NCBI GenBank assembly: GCA_959347315.1
Contig: OY365810.1
Span: 23,217,906-23,281,905 of the forward strand
Length of the DNA stretch: 64,000 bases
Direction of reading: 5' to 3'
From: Bimastos eiseni
Taxonomy: Eukaryota; Annelida; Clitellata; Crassiclitellata; Lumbricidae
Shown here one piece after another: positions 40,001-50,179 of this stretch (within the stretch, counting starts at the first letter, position 1; the number at the start of each line of letters is the position of its first letter). A model generated the notes under the pieces. The model made no database searches. It was not told the origin of the DNA and worked only from the letters and a program-made list of their open reading frames with translations. A program made the position numbers and the translations under genes.

Positions 40001-40800
40001 ACTAGTACTATGACTGTGCAGTCTCGTTTCTTTGTTGCTCAGATATAGTTTTCAGGTGAAAGTTTCTGTGTTCTTTCTTCCTACATTGGTTTCATGCATC
40101 CGTACTGACTGTCTGTGCAAATGCGTGCATGCATGCAGTTTCAGTATCAGTGATAATTAATTGAGGACGTGTGTGATTAAGCATTATGAACCATTTTACC
40201 GTGACAAATGTCCGAAGAAAAGCTTTGTCCTTCGCCGACCAAGAATCTTATTCTGATTGTCTTACTTGTAATGCTTTGTACCAGGTGCTTACACATTTAC
40301 ATCATGACCGACATGTCAAAATGTTCATTCATACTGAAGCTGTTCTATGATTACAAATTATACACTGTTAGCGGTAACGATTTTAGAGTTTTGTGTTTAA
40401 GCGATACTGCTTGTGTTTGTTGTTTATACAAACGTTGAGAGTAAATTGTTTAGTCAGTTTTCTAGTTTTGTGATTTTTATAAAGTTCTGTTCACTATGCT
40501 GTTCCTTAGAAGTCGGAAGGCTTCTTTATTAATTGGACAATTTTACAGTCAGAATACCAGTACTTAGAATCGACTGGCGCTGCATATGACCATTTCTCCC
40601 AGTGGCATCAATCCGATTATAATTATCAGCATCTGAATAATAGACATTCTGGTTGTGGTCATGGCAGTGTATTGGGGATAGACAATTGCTGAGTTCGTAA
40701 GATGTATCAGAAAACCAAAGAGGAGGGACCTCAATGGCTATGGATGTGAATTGGAAATTTATTTTGATGAGATGATGTAAGGGCAGAGCAGTATAATATG
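37091..40800. other. Intergenic region after Lar
   Basis: No gene seen. It contains one copy of the 20135-type repeat (39345-39430) and a TTATTA-rich stretch (about 39680-39850). Confidence 0.6.
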
Positions 40801-40804
40801 GACC

Positions 40805-41250
40805 AGTATCAATCAATCAATCAATTAAACTGCAGTTTTAAGTATTGAGCAGAATGCACATAAGAAGGTTTTGGACAGAAGGTGAAGCTGCTGGGGTAGC
40901 CCATTCCATGTGGTTGGGCCTTCCACTAGTTTTGCATCATAGAAACGTGGGCAAAGGGGAATGTCAAATTCCCCAAGTAGCAGATCAGAGAGACCAACAT
41001 TGGCAATGACAGGTCGACATAGCTCCTGAAGGTAAATAGAGGCAGCACCAAACCATGGCAGAAACCTGTACGCAACACGCTGGGGGAGATGTAGCCAGTG
41101 AATGATGTCACGCATATAGATTGATACGCGGCCAGTCCTAGGGATACCACCTATTAGTCGTGCAGCCAAAAGAAGGACTCGCTCCAGCCTCCCAATTCGT
41201 GTCCACGGGATGCCAGCATAAAAGTAATGATGGAGCAGAAGTCCAAGCAA
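40805..41250 (-). mobile_element. L2-like LINE 3' end, antisense
   Basis: A 141-codon minus-strand frame reads [20 protein letters not shown], then LHLPQRVAYRF and TTWNGLPQQLHLL, the conserved end of L2-type reverse transcriptase. The 3' tail is (ATTG)n. Its frame is still open, so it is younger than most copies here. Confidence 0.8.
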
Positions 41251-41464
41251 CTAGTGACAAAAGCAAGAACTTAAACTATTAAAACTAAAGCATGAACATA
41301 TGGACACTACAGTGCATACAAAAAGTTTAAATGCAAATGAAGCTGGGGGTTCCAACCCTCAACTCCGGCAAATCGGATACTGGATTGATAACAGAAGTTT
41401 ACACAGCAATCGGATCGTGCTGTGCATACGCCTGTTATAAATTAGATGTCGCATGTGGCAGAGG

Positions 41465-41603
41465 GTGCAGGGTCAGAGAATTATACATGTCCAGGGTTGC
41501 AAGATGCATGGATTTTCATTAATTCATTGTGAAGATTTGTATACCCCCCCTTCAAGACTGCTACTCAGCTAAAAAGAACAGTCTTAAGGCCTAATATAAA
41601 TTA
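41465..41603. repeat. Intergenic direct repeat, copy 1
   Basis: It shares GGGTTGCAAGATGCATGGAT, TTAATTCATT-GAAGATTTGT and further words with 43255-43390, at roughly 85% identity. Confidence 0.7.
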
Positions 41604-42917
41604 AGTGTAATTTGCATTATTTCATTTTATTATTTGACAAGCCACGAAAACATAGATGGAAATAATCAGATCTTTTTGATACGATCAATGTGTTGTCTTA
41701 TCAGATAATGTATGTGTTCTCTAACCATATTTATTGACATCGATATTCGCTGTCTGATACGTCCCTAGCTCTGGTTTGTGGGACGAATCAGATATTAGGC
41801 TGATTAGTTTAATACGTCCGTTATCTCTGGTTATGTTATGTCGGTGTTAAACTGATTATCAGAGGATGCATCGTGCATGCTTCCACTCCCCTCAGAGAGA
41901 GAAATTAAAAGTAATAATTGGGGATGGGAGATCATTCTAGAGTCGAGGGGCAATGTGTTTTAGGTTGTTTGGATCTGATGAAGAATTGAATTGAGACAAA
42001 AGTTACTAGGGAGGGGAAGAAAATTTCAAGAAATAGACAGAAGAATGCAAGTATATCTGTACCAAGATCGATCAATCTGTTGCGAATTTGACTTTATGCG
42101 GCTGAGATATTTCTTTATTTAAAAGCACCCAACACTTATTTGAAAATACATTCCATACTGCGTTCGTAACGTTGCACAATGGTGGGCGTAACGTTCGTTG
42201 CGTGAAATAAGCTACAATGGAAGTATCGGCTTTACAATTTTGTACGGTTTGAAGCACAGGGTTTAAAGTGCAATATTGTTTTAACCGTTTATATAAGAGT
42301 CGTTCTTTAAAACATCCTGCAATTGTGAAGCGATATATAACGAAGATATACGTATGAAAGAGAGTACTTATATAATCTAGGTATTATTATGGCTATAGAA
42401 GTGAGCGATAATATAAGATTAGCGGCGTCAGACCCATGCTTTTGAATAGAGGGCTAAGTTCGGCTTCAGATTTCTTGATAGTTAAAGTTACTTTTGTGCG
42501 ATTAGATTTAAAATTGCTCAATGTGATACATATTGAGAATAAAATTTGATAGTGGGTGTAAGTTATTTGTTGCTCTGCCTTTTCGACATCTTACATAACA
42601 GCGCGTTGAACATATGTTGTACAGGTGACTTTCGTCTGCATTCCAGTTCGCAGTTGCATTGTTGTTTAACGGTTTGAGAAGCAGGCGACACATGTAATGG
42701 AAAGCAAGGCAAGTGGACATCCTAGTTGTGTGTCATCTTGATAAAGCGTATTAAAACGCATAAAATTGTTAACAGGCCTGTGTTGCAACATCCAATAACT
42801 AGCGTCGTTTGTCTATGAGCCTAAGCCCATACATCGGTTTGCATTGATTAACAAATTTTGAATCTTATTTGAGCTGGATTGCATTATTTATTTGAGGTGC
42901 AAACTTCAGCTTATTTA
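41604..42917. other. Intergenic, nothing recognised
   Basis: No coding or repeat signal seen; part of it could hold the UROD promoter. Confidence 0.4.
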
Positions 42918-43228
42918 TAGTTTCGGGGACTCCAACTTACGCATATTTTAGGCGCGGCTTGGCCTTCTGTGGAGACCTCTGCACAACCTTTAGCACATGC
43001 ACTCTCTGAAAAACCTATAATTTCTTATAGTTATGCGCCATGAGGGTCGTTTAGGGTCAGTTTAGGCATTGTGAGGATCGTTTTGGGTTAGGATTAGTGT
43101 CTTTTTAGACATATACAAAGCTTAGTTGCTCCTTTGGGTCAATCACGAGCAGGAAGTTTTTTATTCTGACCAATAGCAGCAGACTTAAAGATCAAAATAT
43201 TATGCGTAAGTTGCAGTCCCCGAAGCTA
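42918..43228. mobile_element. 311-bp MITE with about 30-base inverted ends and TA duplication
   Basis: The left end TAGTTTCGGGGACTCCAACT plus TACGCATA matches the inverted right end TAGCTTCGGGGACTGCAACT plus TACGCATA with two differences in 28. TA lies on both sides, as in Tc1/mariner-type insertion. Non-coding. Confidence 0.7.
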
Positions 43229-43254
43229 TATGTAAGCCCAAAATTCAATTAGGG

Positions 43255-43390
43255 GCAGGATCAGTGAGTGATACATGTCTAGGGTTGCAAGATGCATGGA
43301 TTTTCGTTAATTCATTACGAAGATTTGTATAGCTCCCTTTCAAGGCTACTACTCAGATAAAAAGAATAGTTTTATGGCACGTATAAAAAG
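43255..43390. repeat. Intergenic direct repeat, copy 2
   Basis: Second copy of 41465-41603, 1.8 kb further on and just upstream of UROD. Confidence 0.7.
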
Positions 43391-43911
43391 AGTCTGAGTG
43401 GACCCTCCTGGGGGACAAGTGAAATGCCAACTGGGGCATGTTTCAAAGTGAGAGGCCAACCACTGATAACTTAAAAAGGACACAGAAAGCCGAAAAGAAT
43501 AACACATAATGTTTCACTATGGATTGCAGAGTCAGGAGGTCTCCCAAGTAAAAAAAGTAAAATTTGAAAGCTGTATGAAATCAATTCATGCCTTTTATAT
43601 AAATGTGGCAAAGTATATGTTTTGACAACCAGTTGCACCTTCTTGATTACACGTGTGCAGCATTTCTCTAAGGAGCCATATCTCCACAGTATATCCTCAT
43701 TACCAATAACATATGCAGAGAACTTCTAACAAAAAACTATTTTTCACGTTGCACCTTTATTATATATATATATATATATAACATCTCTTCATTCTTCCAT
43801 CCAGTGTTCCTCTGCTCATATGCTGCTAATGCTGTTGCTGCATCTTCTATTTGTGAAATTAATACTACTGTTTCTTTATGTCCAGTTTTCAAACTTAACC
43901 TGTTGTTGCAG
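43391..43911. other. Region just upstream of the first UROD exon found
   Basis: A (TA)n tract at about 43762-43781. The short first UROD exon and the promoter are expected somewhere upstream, but I could not pick them out. Confidence 0.4.
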
Positions 43912-44017
43912 GCATTTCCTGCACTGAGCAATGACCTTATTCTGCGAGCGGCCAGAGGAGACTCAACTGAGCGAACGCCTGTCTGGGTCATGAGGCAGGC
44001 TGGCCGTTATTTGCCAG
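43912..44017 (+). CDS. UROD: UROD exon: N-terminal, MRQAGRYLP
   Basis: The acceptor is TGTTGTTGCAG and the donor GTTTGT, phase 1 out. It reads [20 protein letters not shown] and then [15 protein letters not shown]. The reading frame runs upstream to about 43804 but has no ATG, so the start must be in an earlier exon. Confidence 0.92.
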
Positions 44018-47000
44018 GTTTGTGAATATCATGTCATACTATACTGTCGTGCTGGAGACTCTGCCAGCCATCTCCATTGGACCCACATTTGACATGTAGC
44101 TGCCTAACAATTCCCACCAGTGGCAGAATGCAGACCAGATGTGGACCCAGTGAATATGGATGTAGGCACCTTTATCTATCCCTTACTATAATAATTGAAT
44201 GCAGATGATGTAGTCAGTGTATGCCGCTTAGTGGATCATGCCTTGAGATTCTTGACAAGAATTACAGCTATTTTTAAGAATTGAACCTATAAATGAGAGA
44301 CTGCCTAATGAGGTCAACTTTAGATTTTAAGCATTGGTGTCTGTGTTTTTGTTTATTCAGAATTTCAAGAAATTCGAGCCAAGCACGAATTTTTTGAGGT
44401 TTGTCGCAACCCACAATTGGCCTGTGAAGTGACATTACAGGTAACTCAGTTCTAAATATCTGATTAAATATCTTAAGGTAGAGCCCAGTACATGTTTTCA
44501 ACTGCTTCATAACTGTATGAACAAACTGCATCAGTTCCTGTAAGATTCATGTGATGCAGTCCAATTTCTAACATTTCCTAAATGGATGTTTTCTTTCAAA
44601 ACCCAATTACACACAATGGTTCACACAGTTTATGCTTATCGAATAACAAATAGCAATTATATCTGTAACAGATTCACCACTTAACCTGACTTTGGTTTAA
44701 GTTTTTAATTTTGAAATATGTGGAGATCCGGCAACTCTGGATGAGAAATGTAACCATGCCGGAAGTGATCTAATTGCCTGGTACCCAGCCACTTGAATTT
44801 AGTCTTTGTCAAATTTAGACATATATGTATATATATATATATTTATTTATTTATGATATATTTATGTGCAGTTTTATTTATTCACATATCAAGACAATTA
44901 ATAGAGTAATCTCGATCATCTGTCAACCTGTTACCTCTGAAAGGCATTGAAGGTAAATATTGTAATATTATTTGGCTACACTGGTCAGCACTGATCTAGA
45001 GCCTTGAGGGTATTCTTTTAGAATGCTACTTAGGTATTCTAATTTTCATCCAAAAATGCTGTGATGATAATTTTGTATTGATCTTCAGCCTATTAGGAGA
45101 TTCAACTTGGATGCTGCTATCATATTTTCTGATATTCTCGTGGTACCACAAGCCATGGGCTTGACAGTTGAGATGTTGCCTGGAAAGGTAGGATTACCTT
45201 TTGGTTACACAAAGGTTTACATTGATTAGAAGGTTTAACTGACTTATGCTTTATATGTTTTCAATCTACTTGATAGAGGTTGTCTCCATTTTGCTCTTGT
45301 AATTGGTAATAATTTTATATAGTGGTTCTATCTTCTGATCGACTGTGATTCACCTTGAATACTCCTTGATCTGATTGATTGTGATTGAATTGATTAATGG
45401 AAATTGGTAACTCTTCCACTATAGTACTTTCCATTGAATTACATTTCATAACTATGTTATGACGCAATGTACTTGAGTGAAATTTCTTCCAAAGTCTAAG
45501 ACGTTGCATTTCGTGTAGTCTCTGATTTGACCATGTCCTTTTTCAAGTTTGCAAGAAGGCATTTTATACAAATTGCCACCTTTCATTATTATCAGATCCA
45601 TTCATTTGTATAGTAGACTGGACTTATTATATGTCATCAGTGAAAATTTTTTTATTCATTGGCCAAAGTGTTATTTGGATTCATTTTTATGTTTAGGGTC
45701 CATCATTTCCAGAGCCACTCAATGCACCTCAGGATCTGAGCCGCCTGAATTCTGACACTGATGTGAATGAAACGTTGGGTTATGTCTTTGAAGCGATCAC
45801 TTTGACAAGACACAAATTGGAAGGAAAATGTCCTTTGATCGGCTTCAGTGGAGCTCCGGTGGGATTCATTTTTTCAATAGTTCATTTAAACATTACTGAT
45901 TACCTGAAAATATTTCATAATGTATGAAAAATGATTCCTTCTCTCTGTTGCATGACAATATATCTAAGCATTACAAAGCAAGCATATACAAACTAATAGC
46001 TAATTGCTCACTAATTTGTTATTACTTGTTACCTTTGCCTTACATTAGCTAAGTTTGTATTGATCCAAGTGAATTAAGATGTTTGGTATTGTTTTTTCTA
46101 TGTTAGTGGACTTTGATGTCTTACATGATTGAAGGAGGAGGCTCAACAACCCAGAGCAAAGCCAAGAAGTGGCTGTTCTGTTACCACGACGACAGTCATC
46201 GGCTGCTGCAGATGCTGACCGAAGTCATTGTGAGATACCTTGTTGGACAGGCCGTGGCTGGTGCACAGGTAACAGATATTTCCACATCGATTTCTCTGGT
46301 CCATTCTGATTCTACAACAATGCAGCTTAGAAGTTCTGCTGTGCACCACTTTGTCCTTGTGATGTGATCAGGGAATTTAACTTCAGTTTGCGATGATTGC
46401 CCTCAAAACATATTCTTCTGTCTATTATGTAATGTTTTCTCTGCAAGTTAGTCACTGCATGGCCGTTACTCCATTATCACTGATTATGTATGTATCTTCG
46501 ATTCTTCGTTTATTGAACATGTCAGACTGGCAAACCGCAGCAAGTTACATTCATCAAAACACAAATAAATGCAATGATTAATTATAAGAGTGATTACTTC
46601 TCCATGCATTTTGTTAGTTTGATTTAAAGTGTATGTTTCATTTGCACTTTTTCAACTGTTTGTTCTTTTGATACATTTGAACTGTATGCTGTGATTTGTT
46701 TTATTTTGTCATCAGTTATTGCAGCTGTTTGAATCACATGCCGGAATTTTGGGTCCATCAACTTTCTCTCAGTTCGCTCTGCCATATATTCGACAGATAG
46801 CAACCCGTGTCAAAGATGACTTGATCCAGAAAGGTTTGCAGCCTGTTCCTATGGTAAGCATTTACACTTGTTACGATCGCTTTCTTCAATTATAAAGATT
46901 TGTTGGAAATGTGTGATATTTTTGCCTTTCCTGTATTCAAATGTATTTGCCATCTGTTAATTCTGTCTGACTTAGCTGAACAGTGGTCTTAGAATTGTGC

Positions 47001-49918
47001 TATAGATTTCATCATTCGTCGAGATGTTATTAATTTTTTCCTATATATGTGCGTGTTTTGAACAGATCATTTTTGCCAAGGATGCTCACTATGCTCTGTC
47101 GGAGTTGTCACAGAGTGGATATGACGTCGTTGGTCTCGACTGGACACTTGATCCGGTCAACGCTCGGTCAGTTCTAGTTCCGTCTATATTTGAATGGATT
47201 TGTGCGTATTTCTACAATTTCTGAACTTTCATTGAGTGATATTTCATCCTATTATGTTTTGTCTTGAATGATTTGTATTTATCAGTAGCATGATAAATTC
47301 ATGTCTGAACAGGTTTCTAAGCTATTTATTTGTTATATATTTATTAGTTGAATGTATTCATATACACCATTAGCAGACGGTAGAAAGTAATTGTAACGAG
47401 ATACGCATTCCACATATTTTGCAGGTCATTTCTATAATATATTTTTTATGCTACATCTGTTCCCTCCTCTACTTTTGCCTCTATGGTACATGCTGTTGTT
47501 TGCTCAAAGCATTGATTACTGTAGCTCACTATTCATTGGTCTTCCAAAATCTTGCCTGTCACCTATTCAATCAGTACTAAATGCAGCTGCCTATCTGATT
47601 GCCCGCCTTCCTGGCTTCTGACATATCTCGACTTCATGACTTAGCATTTACGCTGGCTTCTGCCCATAGCCCGCATTCGATTTAAAGTTCTGTTCTTTAT
47701 TTCCAGAGCGTCTTTGGAACAGGCTCCATGCTCTATCTGTGTGACCTTATCCATCGTCCTTTTTCTTCTGCCTTTTTTCACTCTTTGTTTCCGAAATGAC
47801 CTCTTAGCACCTTGGACGTGGATGGTTTCTGCTCAGTACTGTGCTTATGTATCTGTTGGCCCTTTGCTTTGGAAGGATATTTCTTCTCTGACTCGCTCTT
47901 TGATTTTACCTGGGGTGCTTCTGTTTCTGCCTGGACTTTTTGCACAGAGAGTGCCTCTGATCAGGCTGTCCTGGGAGAGGTGCTATGGAAATATGTATAT
48001 ATAATACAATATGCAAGGGCAAAATACAAGCATTGGCAAACTATCAAATGATATAAGCTTGATCAGGATTTTTCATATTTACACTTTAACTCGTACTGTT
48101 GGGATAAAATGAACCAAAGCTGCAAGAATATCTAGCTATGGCTAGAACATGGACCAAACTATCCTTCTTGTAATGGGTTAACATGGCTTATTTTGCACAC
48201 CTTGTGCAACCTGTTACTGAAACTACTGGGCTCATTTGGGTATGGTGATCTGTGGATTCTGATTGGTCTGTTATTTGCCTTGACTAATAAATTGCTTTCT
48301 AATGAAACAGGAAACAGGTTGGACAAGGTATGACTGTGCAGGGCAACTTGGATCCGTGCGCACTGTATGCATCACCGGTGAGTCATTTCTTATACAAATG
48401 CATTTGGGATTTGAGGCCAGATACTAACATTGATTCAAAGCTAGTTATGAGGTAGAAGATAACAGTTAGGCATAGGTGACAGCTGTTCCAGCTGAAAGAT
48501 AGTTGAGTGTTACAAGGATCGGTGCCTATGCCAATGCTGTTTGTGCTTTTTATTAGTGATGCAGTCTATGGGATTTCATAAAATATTTATAAGCTCGCAG
48601 ATGATACAAAACTTTAAAGTAGTGGATGATGAAGCTAGGTATGGAGATACCACCTGAAGATCTAAGAAGGATGTTCAGAGGGTCAAAAAATGGCAAATGC
48701 TCTTTGACTGGGAGAATAAAAAAAAGTTTTCGTATGAAAGGGAGATTCAGTATTGAAAGTGAGTGAGGAAGGGCATGATCATGAAAGAAGTGCAAACTTT
48801 CAAGGCATGGTGCTGAAACATCAGAAGAAGGCTAACTCGACATATTATGTCAGGACATTTCTGAGAGGAGAGCTAAGTCGATCTTTAGCAAAGTAAAATT
48901 TTATTTCACTTTTAACTTGTATCTGTAATTGTATCTGTCCATTATGAATCTGCATATTAATAATGTGTTAAGCATCTCTTAAATGGATTCTTAGCTGATG
49001 CATCTTGAAGTACAGATGACTGGGATACCAAATGGTTGGCTAGCGCTTATCTAAGAATATTGTCACGTGTTACTGCAAGCAGATTCCTTACGACTGAAGC
49101 AGTTTGTTAGTGAATCGATTACATAGACATCTGTAGGAGACATAGATGAATGTCTTTTGTTCATACAATATACAAGGCTTATATGATATGATATGAAAAC
49201 TTGATATGGCACCTCTTCAAGAAATCTACTCAGCGGTGCTCTCTGCACTAGACAACATGATGTTATTGTCATTTCAACGACTGCTAGAACAAATTATTAG
49301 CAAAACTGTGCACAGTAAGCTAAAAGAGTCACCAGTGTTGGTCACTCACAAGCGTGGAACCAACCAACGGATTCCCGTCAACAGCTGACAGATGGCATGG
49401 ATGTTCAGAGTCTCTGGGCCAAGTTGCGTCGATGAGCAGAGTGACAACTGTCAACCCCGATCGCAGACAGGGCCGGGGGTCGTTGAGTAGTCTCTCACTG
49501 GTGGAAGATGGTGCACATGCAGTCAGATGGCAAACACAACCTGCAAGCAAATTCCCTCTTAAGCACATGAAATCCTTAGAAATGTTGACGAATATGTCCC
49601 GTACGGAAACCTAGCACTAGAGAAGTCCAACATGTTCGAATATAGCTAAACAGTGCATAACCACAGCTTTTTATTTAGTCCCTGAACATTGTGTGACCAC
49701 TTTGTATGGTCAGATGAGGTAATGAAGTGTTGCTCAACTAATTAATTTAAACCTATGTCATGCGTGGTAGGCAGTATTAGAGTTGCAGTGCGAGAATCAT
49801 AGACTCATGAGTCAACTGGCCTGCTTGGTCATGGTCTCCTACCACAGTTGTATTTGCAAAGGGCTTTTGTGTTTGTATATATATATGTATATATATATAT
49901 ATAATATATGCGTGTGTG

Positions 49919-49963
<45 letters not shown>

Positions 49964-50179
49964 TTTGAAACTCGTAGTGTGATTGATGAGTATTTTTTTT
50001 ATGCCTAGGATCAAATCAGCGACTCAGTTCGTGTCATGTTGGAGGGATTTGGCACGCAACGGTACATCGCCAACCTCGGCCATGGGATGTACCCTGACAT
50101 GAACCCCGACCATCTGAGGGCATTTGTAGATGCGGTGCATAAGCACTCGGAAGACATGAATCGAAGAAGCACTGCCTGA
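43912..50179 (+). CDS. UROD: Uroporphyrinogen decarboxylase, all but the first short exon
   Basis: UROD is the fifth enzyme of heme synthesis. It acts in the cytosol and removes four acetate carboxyls from uroporphyrinogen III to give coproporphyrinogen III. Joined exons: 43912-44017, 44361-44440, 45089-45187, 45697-45858, 46107-46268, 46716-46853, 47066-47166, 48311-48377, 50009-50179. Frame is kept across all eight introns. The 361 residues seen include [10 protein letters not shown] (substrate-binding arginines), [10 protein letters not shown] (catalytic Asp), [18 protein letters not shown] (active-site Tyr), IIFAKD, GLDW, QGNLDP and NLGHGMYPD (active-site His). Human UROD has 367 residues and ten exons, so only the start codon and a few residues are missing; I could not place that exon. 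No catalytic residue is lost, so the gene looks functional. Confidence 0.95.
44361..44440 (+). CDS. UROD: UROD exon 2 of those found
   Basis: The acceptor is TTTATTCAG and the donor GTAACT, phase 1 in and phase 0 out. It reads [20 protein letters not shown] and then ACEVTLQ, in line with UROD. Confidence 0.94.
44441..45696. other. UROD introns around exon 45089-45187
   Basis: Only a short TA-rich run (about 44820-44845) stands out. Confidence 0.5.
45089..45187 (+). CDS. UROD: UROD exon with the catalytic Asp
   Basis: The acceptor is GATCTTCAG and the donor GTAGGA, phase 0, 33 codons. It reads [20 protein letters not shown] and then [13 protein letters not shown]. The Asp in FSDIL is the catalytic residue of the family. 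Confidence 0.95.
45697..45858 (+). CDS. UROD: UROD exon, GPSFPEPL to GFSGAP
   Basis: The acceptor is TATGTTTAG and the donor GTGGGA, phase 0, 54 codons. It begins [17 protein letters not shown] and ends [10 protein letters not shown], with the next exon continuing WTLM. Confidence 0.95.
46107..46268 (+). CDS. UROD: UROD exon, [13 protein letters not shown]
   Basis: The acceptor is CTATGTTAG and the donor GTAACA, phase 0, 54 codons. It reads [20 protein letters not shown], through [16 protein letters not shown], to AVAGAQ. Confidence 0.95.
46495..46560. repeat. Interspersed repeat copy (20135 family) in a UROD intron
   Basis: TTCGTTTATTGAACATGTCA, GACTGGCAAACCGCAGCAAG and TTACATTC align with the other copies. 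Confidence 0.5.
46716..46853 (+). CDS. UROD: UROD exon, LFESHAG
   Basis: The acceptor is TGTCATCAG and the donor GTAAGC, phase 0, 46 codons. It reads [29 protein letters not shown], and ends LQPVPM. Confidence 0.95.
47066..47166 (+). CDS. UROD: UROD exon, IIFAKD to GLDW
   Basis: The acceptor is TTGAACAG and the donor GTCAGT, phase 0 in and phase 2 out. It reads [20 protein letters not shown] and then [13 protein letters not shown]. Confidence 0.95.
47440..48015 (+). mobile_element. L2-like LINE 3' fragment in a UROD intron
   Basis: Broken frames give [28 protein letters not shown] and similar end-of-RT words. It ends GTGCTATGGAAATATGTATA, the family's characteristic 3' end. Many stops. Confidence 0.65.
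48311..48377 (+). CDS. UROD: UROD exon, [13 protein letters not shown]
   Basis: The acceptor is ATGAAACAG and the donor GTGAGT, phase 2 in and phase 0 out. It reads [20 protein letters not shown] and then ASP. Confidence 0.94.
48480..48870 (+). mobile_element. Worn LINE reverse transcriptase fragment, another clade
   Basis: Frame pieces include [27 protein letters not shown] (RT active-site motif, FADDTKL-like), and [13 protein letters not shown]. The pattern (ISDL...FADDTKL...LKVSEEKDLG) is that of CR1/jockey-type LINEs, not the L2-like family elsewhere in the window. Confidence 0.6.
49870..49965. repeat. (TA)n microsatellite in the last UROD intron
   Basis: TA runs with scattered TG units ending about 45 bases before the last UROD exon. 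Confidence 0.9.
50009..50179 (+). CDS. UROD: UROD last exon, [14 protein letters not shown], stop
   Basis: The acceptor is TATGCCTAG, phase 0. It contains [20 protein letters not shown] and [12 protein letters not shown], and stops with TGA at 50177-50179. The His of LGHG belongs to the active site. The preceding intron ends in a long TA repeat. Confidence 0.95.
   Translation, partial: DQISDSVRVMLEGFGTQRYIANLGHGMYPDMNPDHLRAFVDAVHKHSEDMNRRSTA

Noticed and set aside
40208..40438. 76-codon frame in the intergenic region
   Set aside because: No similarity or signal that it is coding; contains only AT-rich chance sequence.
42698..42725. First UROD exon starting ATGGAAAGCAAGGC
   Set aside because: It has an ATG and short frame but no GT donor in the required phase 0; other candidates upstream are no better.
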